Assembly: GCA_902494515.1 (NCBI GenBank)
Contig: CABUTS010000003.1
Span: forward strand, 11,771-75,770
Origin: an uncultured Muribaculaceae bacterium
GTDB lineage: Bacteria; Bacteroidota; Bacteroidia; Bacteroidales; Muribaculaceae
Reading direction: 5' to 3'
Length of the DNA: 64,000 nucleotides
Within the stretch, counting starts at the first letter, position 1. Each line of letters starts with the position of its first letter. The position numbers were made by a program, and so were the translations under genes. A model generated the notes under the pieces. That model did no database searches. It was not told the DNA's origin and worked only from the letters and a program-made list of their open reading frames with translations. Below, in pieces: positions 43,786-52,843 of this stretch.

Positions 43786-46572
43786 TTAGCGAACGATGAA
43801 CTTCTTACCATTCTGGATGTAGATGCCGGGAGCGGTGGCTTCCTTGACCTGAACACCCATGATGTTGAAGATGCGGTTGTCGACGGGACGTTCGGCCGGA
43901 ACGGCGATCACATCCTCGATGCCGGATTCCTGCTGCTCGATGAGAGCCTTCACAGCATCCTTGGTGGTGTTGTTACCGTAGTAAACCACGCGGAAGTTGT
44001 CGCAGACAACCCAGTCCTTCTCGAGATAGTCGCCGCCAGCGGGCTTGGCAACAGCGATGAAGAGGTCGCCGCCATCCTGGAAGTCGATTACGGTGTGGTT
44101 GCGGTAGAGACCCAGACGGAACCATTCGGTAGCCTGATAGGGCCACTGGGGATAGTAATACTTGGTACCGTCGGAGGCAGTAACTTCAGCACCTTCGCCG
44201 GGAGCGGTACCCTTGGCAGCGGTGATGTTCAGCAGGGCTACATCGTCCTCGGCATCGTTACCGGCCTGGAGGAAAGCGTAGGAAACCTTCTCGTTGTCGG
44301 GCTGACCGGGGATGAATACCTCCTGGTCGTCGATAACCTGAGTTTCGTTGATGTGGTGACCGTTGCGGTAGAAACCGTCGACATAAACAGCGTAGATACC
44401 GGCGGGCATATCGGTCATGTTCTGGGAAACTTCGCAGTTGGAGGTGTTCCAGGATTCAACGGGGAAGTCGTTCTGGTTGCTTCCGCGCTCCCAGATAACA
44501 GCGTTGGTGAGGCTCCAGACGCTTTCGTCAGCGCGCTGGCAGAAGCCGGGGTTAGCCAGAAGATAGGTAACGTCGGCGGGATTATCGAGCGAAGCCTGAG
44601 CGATGAGGGCGTCGCGCTCCTCGGCGGTGACGAGCTTCCACTGGGCGTTGAGGTCATTGGGGTCGAGGTTGCGGCACTCGGTGCCTACGGTAGTTTCGTC
44701 GCGCTGGCCCTGGTCGGTGCTTGCTTCGGGGTTCCATGCAACGTGAACATCAGGATAGTCAGCCTGGAAGATATTGTAGACATTCTCCTTGCCTTCAACG
44801 GGCTTGAAGAGCCACTGGCCGGCCATGCCGCAGTCCATATAGCCGCGGTAGTTCATGTAATGCTCGTCGGCGTTCTTGTAGAGACCGGTTTCGATGTGGA
44901 AAGTGCCGGCAGCAGCTTCGTCGTCGGTAGCTTCGAGACCGAGGAGAATACCGGGCATGCCGAGGGCGGCGTGTGCGCCCCAGTCGGAACCGCCGGTGAG
45001 GAACTGCTTCTGGCCTACGTTGTAGAGGTAGAACTTACCTACGGCAGCGGGCTGGCCGGGGAATACATCGGGATGAGTAACGGCAACGGCGCGCAGACGG
45101 GCCACGCGGATCAGATAGAGAGCGTGGTCGAAGTCACCGCTGTTGGCGGCGGAGTTGAACTTGGCCTGGGCGGCGTCGGTGTTGATGCCGGCGGCGTTGG
45201 TCAGGGCGAGGATTTCGTTGAAGGCAGCGATGGAGTTCTTGGAGGCGTTCACGAAGTTGTAGACCTCTTCGAGAGCGGCGTAAGCCTGCATCAGGGCGGT
45301 GGAGGAGGTGGCGTTCTGCAGGGCTTCGTTGGCAGCGGCGATGGCGGCGGTCAGCTGGGCAACCTGGGGAAGTTCCTGAGCGCGGGCGATGAGCTCGCTG
45401 AGCTGGTTCTTAAGCGGAGTGAGGTCCTCGGCGATGGGCTCGGTGCTGACATAGCGGAGGTAGCAGCGCTTAACGATGAACCAGTCGTGGAAGTCATAGT
45501 CGGGCTTCTCGTAGCCGACGGTCAGGGTGCCGTCGGTTACACCGGCCTGAACGTATGGGTTGACGTAAGCACCGCCGAACATAGCGCGGGAAGCGTCGCC
45601 CATGGAGTTGGGCACCCACTTGCCGGCTGTCTCGGCGTTGTAGCTGAAGCCGTCGGTCTGCTCGTTCTTGGCGTCGGCGAAAATCGACATCACAGTGCCT
45701 TTGTTGGCGCCTGCGAAGTAGCTGACACGCAGATTCTCGGTGCCGTCGAGGAAGCGCTGCTGGAGTTCGACGCTCTCGATTTCGGTGTCGCGGTAGTAAC
45801 CCTGGATCGAGAATTCATAGGTACCGGTGGGAAGACCGGTCAGTGTCACGGAGTTGCTGAGGGTGATCTGGTGCCAGTATTCCTGAACGGGATAGCCCTG
45901 ACCGCCGTCGAAGCCGAGACCGCCGCCGAAGTTGTTGACGACGTTGCGGGTCCACTGGTCGATGCGGTGGTCGTTGCGGCCGAGGTCGAAGGCGGGAATC
46001 AGCCAGGAAACGTCAACCGGGCCGTTGGCAACCTGCTGCTGAGCAACGCGGAGGCGTTCCTCGCGGGTTACGAGCTGCCAGGTGAAGTCGGTGGGAGCGT
46101 CGGAAAGCTCGCCGTCGGCAGCACCGATATATACATCGGCGGCGATGGCGCTGCGCTCGCCGGTACCTTCGGGAGTGGCTTTGGCCATAATCTTGTAGGC
46201 GTTCGTTACGCCGTCAACGGTTACAGGTTCGAAGACCCAGTCGGTGAGGTCGCGGTTGGGCTGGTCGAGGTAGAAACGGTCCTGGTCAGCACCGTTCAGG
46301 GAGCCGTTGTTTGTGAAGTTGCAGAAGATGTTGAACCCCTCGAAGCCGTCGGGCTTGCGGAGCTCAACGTCCATGCCGTTGTCGTCGAGTTCGGCGTGGG
46401 TTGTCCAGCGGTCGAAAATCTTGTGGTTGGGTTCGAGCCATTTGCCGGTTTCTACCTGATAGAGATAGAAAGTACCCGTAGTGGCTTCACTTCCCTGATA
46501 AGGAGAAGTGACGGCCCAGACCGACATAGCGGACATGAAAGCCGTGCAAGCAAGTAGATGTCTTACTTTCAT
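43786..46572 (-). CDS. Large secreted protein with sorting-type tail, function unknown
   Basis: 928 residues, signal peptide 1-20 (SVWA). Two homologous halves: GTFYLYQVETGKWLEP near 33 and GKFYLYNVGQKQFLTGG near 520, each followed by a beta-sandwich and a TREERL/TAEERD helical segment and a second sandwich with YYRDTEIES or FYRNGHHINE. A helical linker rich in Ala (about 385-500) lies between. The tail (FNIMGVQVKEATAPGIYIQ...KFIVR) is of the Bacteroidetes sorting type. I do not recognise the family. Its place beside the HTCS suggests a surface glycan-binding or processing role. A TAATTTTG box (46645-46652) is upstream. Confidence 0.75.
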   Translation of the reverse strand: MKVRHLLACTAFMSAMSVWAVTSPYQGSEATTGTFYLYQVETGKWLEPNHKIFDRWTTHAELDDNGMDVELRKPDGFEGFNIFCNFTNNGSLNGADQDRFYLDQPNRDLTDWVFEPVTVDGVTNAYKIMAKATPEGTGERSAIAADVYIGAADGELSDAPTDFTWQLVTREERLRVAQQQVANGPVDVSWLIPAFDLGRNDHRIDQWTRNVVNNFGGGLGFDGGQGYPVQEYWHQITLSNSVTLTGLPTGTYEFSIQGYYRDTEIESVELQQRFLDGTENLRVSYFAGANKGTVMSIFADAKNEQTDGFSYNAETAGKWVPNSMGDASRAMFGGAYVNPYVQAGVTDGTLTVGYEKPDYDFHDWFIVKRCYLRYVSTEPIAEDLTPLKNQLSELIARAQELPQVAQLTAAIAAANEALQNATSSTALMQAYAALEEVYNFVNASKNSIAAFNEILALTNAAGINTDAAQAKFNSAANSGDFDHALYLIRVARLRAVAVTHPDVFPGQPAAVGKFYLYNVGQKQFLTGGSDWGAHAALGMPGILLGLEATDDEAAAGTFHIETGLYKNADEHYMNYRGYMDCGMAGQWLFKPVEGKENVYNIFQADYPDVHVAWNPEASTDQGQRDETTVGTECRNLDPNDLNAQWKLVTAEERDALIAQASLDNPADVTYLLANPGFCQRADESVWSLTNAVIWERGSNQNDFPVESWNTSNCEVSQNMTDMPAGIYAVYVDGFYRNGHHINETQVIDDQEVFIPGQPDNEKVSYAFLQAGNDAEDDVALLNITAAKGTAPGEGAEVTASDGTKYYYPQWPYQATEWFRLGLYRNHTVIDFQDGGDLFIAVAKPAGGDYLEKDWVVCDNFRVVYYGNNTTKDAVKALIEQQESGIEDVIAVPAERPVDNRIFNIMGVQVKEATAPGIYIQNGKKFIVR

Positions 46573-46897
46573 AAATGTGGATAATTAAAGGTGATTTTAT
46601 CTATGGTTATTAGATGTATTCATGGCATTGAGTAATGTTCTCGACAAAATTAGTTAAGGGTTCGGCTTTTCCTGGCGAATAACTTATCAAAAAAAGACAC
46701 TATCACGTCAAATCAAAAGCTGTATTCTCTGTTCAGAAAATTGAATTGAAATTGCGATTTTTTGATTTGTCAGTCTCATTTATATATTAAAAGGGCGGTT
46801 AATTTTGCCGTAAGTTTTGTTTCCATGAAAAAAACGCCTTGACCTGACATACCACGGCTACACTGAAATTCTTTAACTTTATATACAATTTCCCGAT
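46573..46897. promoter_or_regulatory. Divergent regulatory region between two surface-protein genes
   Basis: 325 bases. It holds a minus-strand TAATTTTG box (46645-46652) for the 928-residue gene, and a plus-strand TAATTTTG box (46800-46807) or a weaker TAACTTTA (46873-46880) for the fusion gene at 46898. No -33 TTTG was found at standard spacing for any, consistent with HTCS control. A five-codon frame at 46825-46842 is noted but not called. Confidence 0.5.
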
Positions 46898-49800
46898 ATG
46901 AGACTAACCCATTCGATCTTCGCATTTGCGATGGCGGCAACGGTCGCGACGGCCGGGGCGGCTACGCCGAAGGCCGCGGATTTCGTTCCGTACAAGACCA
47001 ACGATCTCCGGCTCCCCGCTGTTCCGCTGCTGATGAACGACCCGTTCTTTTCGATATGGTCGACCTACGACGCCCTCAACGGCGGTCCGACCAAGCACTG
47101 GTGTGAACATGAAAAAGCCATGAACGGCCTGCTCCGCGTCGACGGAACCGTCTACCGCTTCATGGGACCCGAACGCGCCAACGTGCTGAACCCGATTGCC
47201 GGGATGACCGTCGACGGTGTCGACTGGAGCGGTAAGGTCAACTACTCCACCCAGACCGGAACCTCCTGGGCTCAGCCCGAATTCGACGACAGCGCCTGGA
47301 AAACCGAACAGGCCGCCTGGGGTACGGTCAATGAATATCCCAACGTCCGGAACTCCTGGACCGGCGACAACAAGGACATATACGTGCGCCGTACCGTCAC
47401 CCTCACTCCCGAGGACCTGCAGAAGAACATGGCCGTTCAATACTCCCACGACGATGTCTTCGAACTCTATATCAACGGCAAGCGCGTGGTCTCCACCGGC
47501 GAAACCTGGCGCCAGGGCGAAATCGCCAACCTGAGCGACACCCAGAAGAGCTGGCTCCACGAAGGGGAGAACATCATCGCCGCCCACTGCCACAACACCT
47601 TCGGCGGTTCATACATCGACTTCGGTCTATATGAGAACCTCATCCAGCCCTCCGACGCCATGCAGATGGCAGTTCAGAACTCCTGCGACGTCATGGCCAC
47701 CAGCACCTATTATAACTTCACCTGCGGTCCCGTAGACCTCGATCTGGTCTTCACTGCCCCGATGCTCATCGACGACCCCGACCTGATTTCCACCCCGATC
47801 AACTATATCTCCTATCAGGTGAAATCCAACGACGGCCGCAAGCACGACGTGCAGTTCTACTTCTCCGCCTCCCCGCAGTTCACCGTCAACGAGATGACCC
47901 AGCCGACCCTCTCCTCGATTGTCACCGAGAACGGCACCCGTTACCTCAAGTCGGGCTCCGAGGCCCAGAACCATTGCGGCCGCACCGGCGACATGATCAC
48001 CATCGACTGGGGTTACCTCTATATCCCCGCCGTCAACGGTGAAATCGCCATCGCCAACCAGCTCGCCGCCGAACGTGCCTTCGCCGCCACCGGTGAGCTC
48101 CCCGAAAGCGCCGCCGGCACAGTCCGCTCCACCAGCCACTCCTCGATGCCCGCCCTCGTGTTGGTCAACAACCTCGGCAACGTCAGCGAGGCCCGCGACT
48201 TCATGATGATCGGCTACGACGAAGTCTGGGACATCGAGTACATGCACAAGAAATACAAGGCTTACTACGCCCGCAACGGCAAGACCATCTTCCAGGCCTT
48301 CGACGAGTTCAAGAACGACTACTCCAGCCTGATGAAGCGCTCGCGCGACCTCGACAAGAAAATCTACGACGACGCCCTCGCCGCCGGCAACGTGAAGTAT
48401 GCCGAGCAGCTCGCCGCCAACTACCGCCTCGTCATGGGTGCCCACAAGCTCTTCCAGGACGACAAGGGCCATATGCTCTACTTCTCCAAGGAGAACAAGT
48501 CCGGCGGTTTCGTGAACACCGTGGACCTTACCTACCCCGAATGTCCCATCTACCTGCTCTACAACCCCGAGCTGCAGAAGGGTATGATGTTCTCAATCTT
48601 CGACTACGCCCTCACCCCCGAACGTCAGGGTAAAAACTGCGCCGCCCATGACCTCGGCATCTACCCGCAGGCCAACGGCATGCACTACGGCGACTCCATG
48701 CCTCTCGAGGAATCCGCCAACATGATCATCCTGGCCAACGCCATCACCAAAATCACAGGCAGCGCCGAATGGCTCATGCCTTACAAGGAGGTGATCCGCA
48801 CATGGGCCGACTTCTGCGTCGAAAACGGCCAGAACCCCGGCAACCAGCTCTGCACCGACGACTTCAAGGGCCCGAGCGAACAGAACACCAACCTCTCGAT
48901 GAAGGCCATCACCGCCGTGGCAGCCTACGGTGAACTTGCTCCCCTCCTGGGGGACAACGACGGTCCCGAATTCACTCAGAAAGCCAAGGATATGGCTCTG
49001 CTGTGGGAAGCCGACGCCCGCGACGGCGACCACTACCGCATGCAGTTCAACCGTCCCGGCACCTGGAGCCAGAAATACAACCTCGTATGGGACCGTATGT
49101 GGGGCTACAACAATTTCCCCGCTGAGGTCGTTGACCGCGAGGTCAAGTTCTACCTCAACCATCAGCAGCCCTACGGCCTCCCCCTCGACAGCCGCGACCT
49201 GCAGACCAAGAGCGACTGGATCTTCTGGACCGCCTCGCTCGCTCCCGACACCGAAACCTTCCTCCGCTTCTCCGACGTTCACTGGAAATACATGAACGAG
49301 ACCACCTCGCGCATCCCTCTGAGCGACTACTACAACTCCGACTCCGGCACCTCCTGCAACTTCTCCGGCCGCTCGGTTATCGGCGGTCTCTGGATCAAGG
49401 TCCTCAAGGACAAAATTCAGGCTCCCGTAACCGAAACCGCCTGGGCTCCCAAAGGGAACCACATCAAGACCCGCTGGGCCGACGAGGTGACCCCCGACTG
49501 TCCTCTGCCCGAATATCCCCGCCCCATCCTGGTGCGCGACGAATGGAAGAATCTCAACGGACTCTGGGACTACGCCATCACCGACGGCGAGGCCCCCGCA
49601 GCTTACGAGGGGAAGATTCTCGTCCCTTTTCCCTTGGAATCCTCGCTCTCCGGAGTTATGCGCCCTCTGGAACCTGGCAAGACACTCTGGTACAAGAGGG
49701 AGGTGACGATTCCCTCTGACTGGGACGGCAAGCGCGTGATGCTGAACTTCGGCGCCGTTGACTACAACGCCGACGTCTATGTCAACGGCACCACCGGCCG

Positions 49801-51406
49801 CTACCGCGTGGCAACCCACAAGGGTGGTCACACCGCCTTCTCGGCCGACATCACCGGCAAAATCAAGGACGGCAAGGCTACCATCTATGTGAAGGTCACC
49901 GACCCCACCGACGAGTTCGGCCAGCCCGTAGGCAAGCAGCGCCGCTATCCCAACGGCGGCGGTGACATTTACTACACCTCCACCTCCGGTATCTGGCAGA
50001 CCGTATGGCTCGAACCGGTCGACAACACCTACGCTACATCCGTAAAGATCACCCCCGATGTCGACAACTCCACCCTCACCGTTGAACCGGTGATGCACGA
50101 CGGCAACGGCGCAACCGTAACCGTCAAGCTCCTCGACGGTGACAACGTGGTGGCCACCCAGACCGCTCCCGCCGGCCAGCCCGTGCAGCTCGCGCTTTCC
50201 GGCGCGAAGCTCTGGAGCCCCAACGATCCTTTCCTTTATAATATAGAGGTGAACGTCGAGAAGAGCGGCAAGGTCGTTGATTCCTTCGACAGCTACGCCG
50301 CAATGCGCAAAATCTCCTACGCCAAGAACCAGGACGGCTACTGGCGCCTGCAGCTCAACAACAAAGACCTCTTTCAGTTCGGTCTGCTCGACCAGGGCTA
50401 CTGGCCCGACGGCCTGATGACCGCCCCCACCGACGAGGCTCTCCGCTTCGACATCCAGAAGACCAAGGACTGGGGCTTCAACATGATCCGCAAGCACATG
50501 AAGACCGAACCCGCCCGCTGGTACCGCCACTGCGACGAACTCGGCATCCTCGTATGGCAGGATATGCCCTCGACCTTCCGCACCGATGAGGACAACTGGA
50601 TCACCGAGGACTGGTATCCCGAACACGCCTGCTCGCAGGACGGCACTCTCGAGAAGCGCTACCGCGACGAATGGAAAGAGATCATCGAAGAGTTCTATTC
50701 CTACCCCTGCATCGTGGTCTGGACCCCCTTCAACGAACGCTGGGGACAGTTCAAGACCGCCGACATCGTGGCCTACACCCAGACTCTCGACAACACCCGC
50801 TTAGTGAATCCCGCCTCGGGCGGCAACCACTACAAGCTCGGCGCCGGCACATTCGTTGACCAGCACACCTACAGCCAGCCCATCCGCGTCTACGAGCGTG
50901 TGTTCGACCCCACCCGCCCCTATGTCTTAGGTGAATACGGCGGTCTCGGCCGCAACATCGAGGGCCACCGCTGGTTCGAGCGCAACTCCCAGACCTATAA
51001 CACCTATCCCAGCGAGCGCGCCATCACCGACGCTTTCGTCCGTCTGGCCGGCCAGATCCGCGACATCGCCGCTGGCTATGAATCGCAGTATGGCAAAATC
51101 TCCTACGGCGCTGCCGTCTACACCCAGACCACCGACGTTGAAACCGAGGTGAACGGCCTGATGACCTACGACCGCGAAATCGTCAAGTTCAACGAAAACC
51201 GTGTCCGCGACATCGTCAGCCAGCTGACCAATGTCTACGAAGAGGCCGGTGTCGGGAATGTCGTAGCCGATGCTCCCGCCGAGGGTGACACCATCTACTA
51301 CAACATCAGCGGTGTCAGCTCCACCCACCCCTTCGAGGGAATCAATATTGTCCGCAAAGCCAACGGCGACACCACCAAGGTGATATACACCGCAACTGAC
51401 CTCTAA
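46898..51406 (+). CDS. Fusion of a DUF4964/5127/4965/1793 (glutaminase A-like) protein with a GH2 glycosidase
   Basis: 1502 residues with a signal peptide (1-22). Residues about 30-840 match the glutaminase A-like multidomain family: DUF4964 (LRLPAVPLLMNDPFFSIWS), DUF5127, DUF4965 and DUF1793 (GTWSQKYNLVWDRMWGYN). It has few characterised bacterial members. Residues about 850-1430 are a GH2 enzyme with sugar-binding and immunoglobulin-like domains and a TIM barrel; the acid/base Glu1280 (PFNERWGQ) and nucleophile Glu1346 (VLGEYGG) are present. The C-terminus is a short beta extension. No frameshift or stop marks the junction. A separate paralog of the N-terminal half occurs at 52844, so fused and free forms share one operon. 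It is the first gene of the plus-strand operon. Confidence 0.88.
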   Translation: MRLTHSIFAFAMAATVATAGAATPKAADFVPYKTNDLRLPAVPLLMNDPFFSIWSTYDALNGGPTKHWCEHEKAMNGLLRVDGTVYRFMGPERANVLNPIAGMTVDGVDWSGKVNYSTQTGTSWAQPEFDDSAWKTEQAAWGTVNEYPNVRNSWTGDNKDIYVRRTVTLTPEDLQKNMAVQYSHDDVFELYINGKRVVSTGETWRQGEIANLSDTQKSWLHEGENIIAAHCHNTFGGSYIDFGLYENLIQPSDAMQMAVQNSCDVMATSTYYNFTCGPVDLDLVFTAPMLIDDPDLISTPINYISYQVKSNDGRKHDVQFYFSASPQFTVNEMTQPTLSSIVTENGTRYLKSGSEAQNHCGRTGDMITIDWGYLYIPAVNGEIAIANQLAAERAFAATGELPESAAGTVRSTSHSSMPALVLVNNLGNVSEARDFMMIGYDEVWDIEYMHKKYKAYYARNGKTIFQAFDEFKNDYSSLMKRSRDLDKKIYDDALAAGNVKYAEQLAANYRLVMGAHKLFQDDKGHMLYFSKENKSGGFVNTVDLTYPECPIYLLYNPELQKGMMFSIFDYALTPERQGKNCAAHDLGIYPQANGMHYGDSMPLEESANMIILANAITKITGSAEWLMPYKEVIRTWADFCVENGQNPGNQLCTDDFKGPSEQNTNLSMKAITAVAAYGELAPLLGDNDGPEFTQKAKDMALLWEADARDGDHYRMQFNRPGTWSQKYNLVWDRMWGYNNFPAEVVDREVKFYLNHQQPYGLPLDSRDLQTKSDWIFWTASLAPDTETFLRFSDVHWKYMNETTSRIPLSDYYNSDSGTSCNFSGRSVIGGLWIKVLKDKIQAPVTETAWAPKGNHIKTRWADEVTPDCPLPEYPRPILVRDEWKNLNGLWDYAITDGEAPAAYEGKILVPFPLESSLSGVMRPLEPGKTLWYKREVTIPSDWDGKRVMLNFGAVDYNADVYVNGTTGRYRVATHKGGHTAFSADITGKIKDGKATIYVKVTDPTDEFGQPVGKQRRYPNGGGDIYYTSTSGIWQTVWLEPVDNTYATSVKITPDVDNSTLTVEPVMHDGNGATVTVKLLDGDNVVATQTAPAGQPVQLALSGAKLWSPNDPFLYNIEVNVEKSGKVVDSFDSYAAMRKISYAKNQDGYWRLQLNNKDLFQFGLLDQGYWPDGLMTAPTDEALRFDIQKTKDWGFNMIRKHMKTEPARWYRHCDELGILVWQDMPSTFRTDEDNWITEDWYPEHACSQDGTLEKRYRDEWKEIIEEFYSYPCIVVWTPFNERWGQFKTADIVAYTQTLDNTRLVNPASGGNHYKLGAGTFVDQHTYSQPIRVYERVFDPTRPYVLGEYGGLGRNIEGHRWFERNSQTYNTYPSERAITDAFVRLAGQIRDIAAGYESQYGKISYGAAVYTQTTDVETEVNGLMTYDREIVKFNENRVRDIVSQLTNVYEEAGVGNVVADAPAEGDTIYYNISGVSSTHPFEGINIVRKANGDTTKVIYTATDL

Positions 51407-51412
51407 TTTTAA

Positions 51413-51441
51413 CCGCGGCTGATCGTAAGTATCAGCCGCGG
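51413..51441. other. 11-bp hairpin after the fusion gene
   Basis: CCGCGGCTGAT and ATCAGCCGCGG pair around CGTAAGT, seven bases after the stop. It has no T-run and lies inside the operon, so it may protect an RNA end or attenuate downstream reading. Confidence 0.65.
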
Positions 51442-51466
51442 CTGAACTCCAGTTTTAATTGTTCCG

Positions 51467-52771
51467 ATGCGTAAATTAGCAATCCTACTTCTCGCCATCC
51501 TCCCCCTGACCCTCTTCGCCAAGAATGAGGGGGCAGGGGAGGGGGCTATCGATGCCGCCACCGCCTTCGGCGCCTACGAGGCTTTCAACAAAGTATACCT
51601 CGACAACGGCCGGCATATCTATATGAACACCAACCGCGACACCGAGGCCGCCGGCCGCGATTCCGGCGCTGCCGCAATCTGGTGTCAGCCGATGTATGTG
51701 GATATGGCAATCAACGCCCTCGAACTTGCCCGCCGTCAGGGCGACACCGCGAAAATCAAGAAGTACTCCGACCTCCTCATAAAACTCATCGCCGGAAACT
51801 TCGTGCACTATGCCGGCTTTGACTTCGACGACAACGACCTCGACCACGGCTGGTTTATCTACGACGATATCCAGTGGTGGACTATCACTCTCCTCCGCGC
51901 ATATCAGGCCACCGGCATGGAAGCCTACCGCAACCTGGCCGAAAGGAGCTTTGCCCGCGTATGGTACGGTTCCCCCGTTGTCGGGGATACCGGTTCCTAC
52001 GCCGACCCGGCCAAAGGTCTCGGCGGCGGTATGTTCTGGCAGTGGCAGCCGATCACCAACCCCGAACCCAACCGCGCCGGCGACGGCAAGATGTCCTGCA
52101 TCAACTTCCCGACCGTAGTGGCAGCGATGCTCCTCTATGAGAGCGCCCCCGCCGACCGCAAGGCCGACCCCGCCCCTGAGACCTGGACCAACAGCTACGG
52201 CACCTTCGTCCGTCCGGCCTACGAAACCAAGGAGCGTTACCTCGAGATGGCCCGCGAAATCTACGACTGGAGCGTCGCCAATCTCGAAGACCCCGAGCAG
52301 CCGGGACGCATCTTCGACCACTCGCACAACGGGCGTCCCTCGGGGCATCCGCTGATCTATAACCAGGGAACCTTCATCGGCGCTTCGGCGCTGCTTTACC
52401 TGGCCACCGGCGAGGACCGCTATCTCCAGAACGCCAAGGAGGGTGCCGACTATTCCATCAATGTAATGTCGGCGGAACACGGTATGCTCCCCTGGGCCCG
52501 CAATGCCCGGGACCCCTACAATCAGGGAAGCCTCGAGCAGGGTGTATACCCCGCAATCTGGGGACAGTACATGAAACTTCTGACCGAAGACTGCAACCAG
52601 CCGCAGTATAAGGAATTCATCATAAAGAACGCTCTTACGGGCTGGAAAAACCGAAACCGGAAGGATATCGCCGACGGCGAATCCTGGAAGAAGACCCCCG
52701 ACGACGCCCTGATCGGCAGCTACGCCGCCTCGTCGGTTCCGTCGCTCATGCTTCTTTTTGCCGAGCCGTAA
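51467..52771 (+). CDS. GH76 family glycosidase (alpha-1,6-mannanase-like)
   Basis: 434 residues with a signal peptide (about 1-18, TLFA). The (alpha/alpha)6 barrel family GH76 is indicated by the catalytic Asp-Asp pair, here Asp133-Asp134 in IYDDIQWW, and by GGGMFWQW, YNQGTFIGA and LEQGVYPAIWGQYM. Characterised members cut alpha-1,6-mannan, but many gut Bacteroidetes homologues are untested, and nothing else in this locus points to yeast mannan. It lies 60 bases after the fusion gene. The gap to the next gene contains tandem copies starting at its stop. Confidence 0.87.
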   Translation: MRKLAILLLAILPLTLFAKNEGAGEGAIDAATAFGAYEAFNKVYLDNGRHIYMNTNRDTEAAGRDSGAAAIWCQPMYVDMAINALELARRQGDTAKIKKYSDLLIKLIAGNFVHYAGFDFDDNDLDHGWFIYDDIQWWTITLLRAYQATGMEAYRNLAERSFARVWYGSPVVGDTGSYADPAKGLGGGMFWQWQPITNPEPNRAGDGKMSCINFPTVVAAMLLYESAPADRKADPAPETWTNSYGTFVRPAYETKERYLEMAREIYDWSVANLEDPEQPGRIFDHSHNGRPSGHPLIYNQGTFIGASALLYLATGEDRYLQNAKEGADYSINVMSAEHGMLPWARNARDPYNQGSLEQGVYPAIWGQYMKLLTEDCNQPQYKEFIIKNALTGWKNRNRKDIADGESWKKTPDDALIGSYAASSVPSLMLLFAEP

Positions 52772-52807
52772 TCTCCGCAACCTTCATTACCTCCGCAACA
52801 TTCATTA
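52772..52807. repeat. Tandem 18-base units after the GH76 stop
   Basis: CTCCGCAACCTTCATTAC (52772-52789) and CTCCGCAACATTCATTAC (52790-52807), one substitution, with a decayed third start. The array begins one base after the stop codon. Confidence 0.88.
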
Positions 52808-52843
52808 CATCCGAAATATAATAACCCACCAAGGTACAATATA

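Noticed and set aside
44095..46557. 820-codon open frame opposite the 928-residue protein gene
   Set aside because: Same biased composition, no recognisable motifs, and lacks a promoter or plausible start.
46825..46842. Five-codon leader peptide (ATG to TGA) in the 46573-46897 region
   Set aside because: A TAATTTTG box lies just upstream, but such short frames occur by chance and nothing else supports translation.
48593..50626. 677-codon open frame opposite the DUF4965-GH2 fusion
   Set aside because: Antisense shadow of a complete gene with clear catalytic residues.
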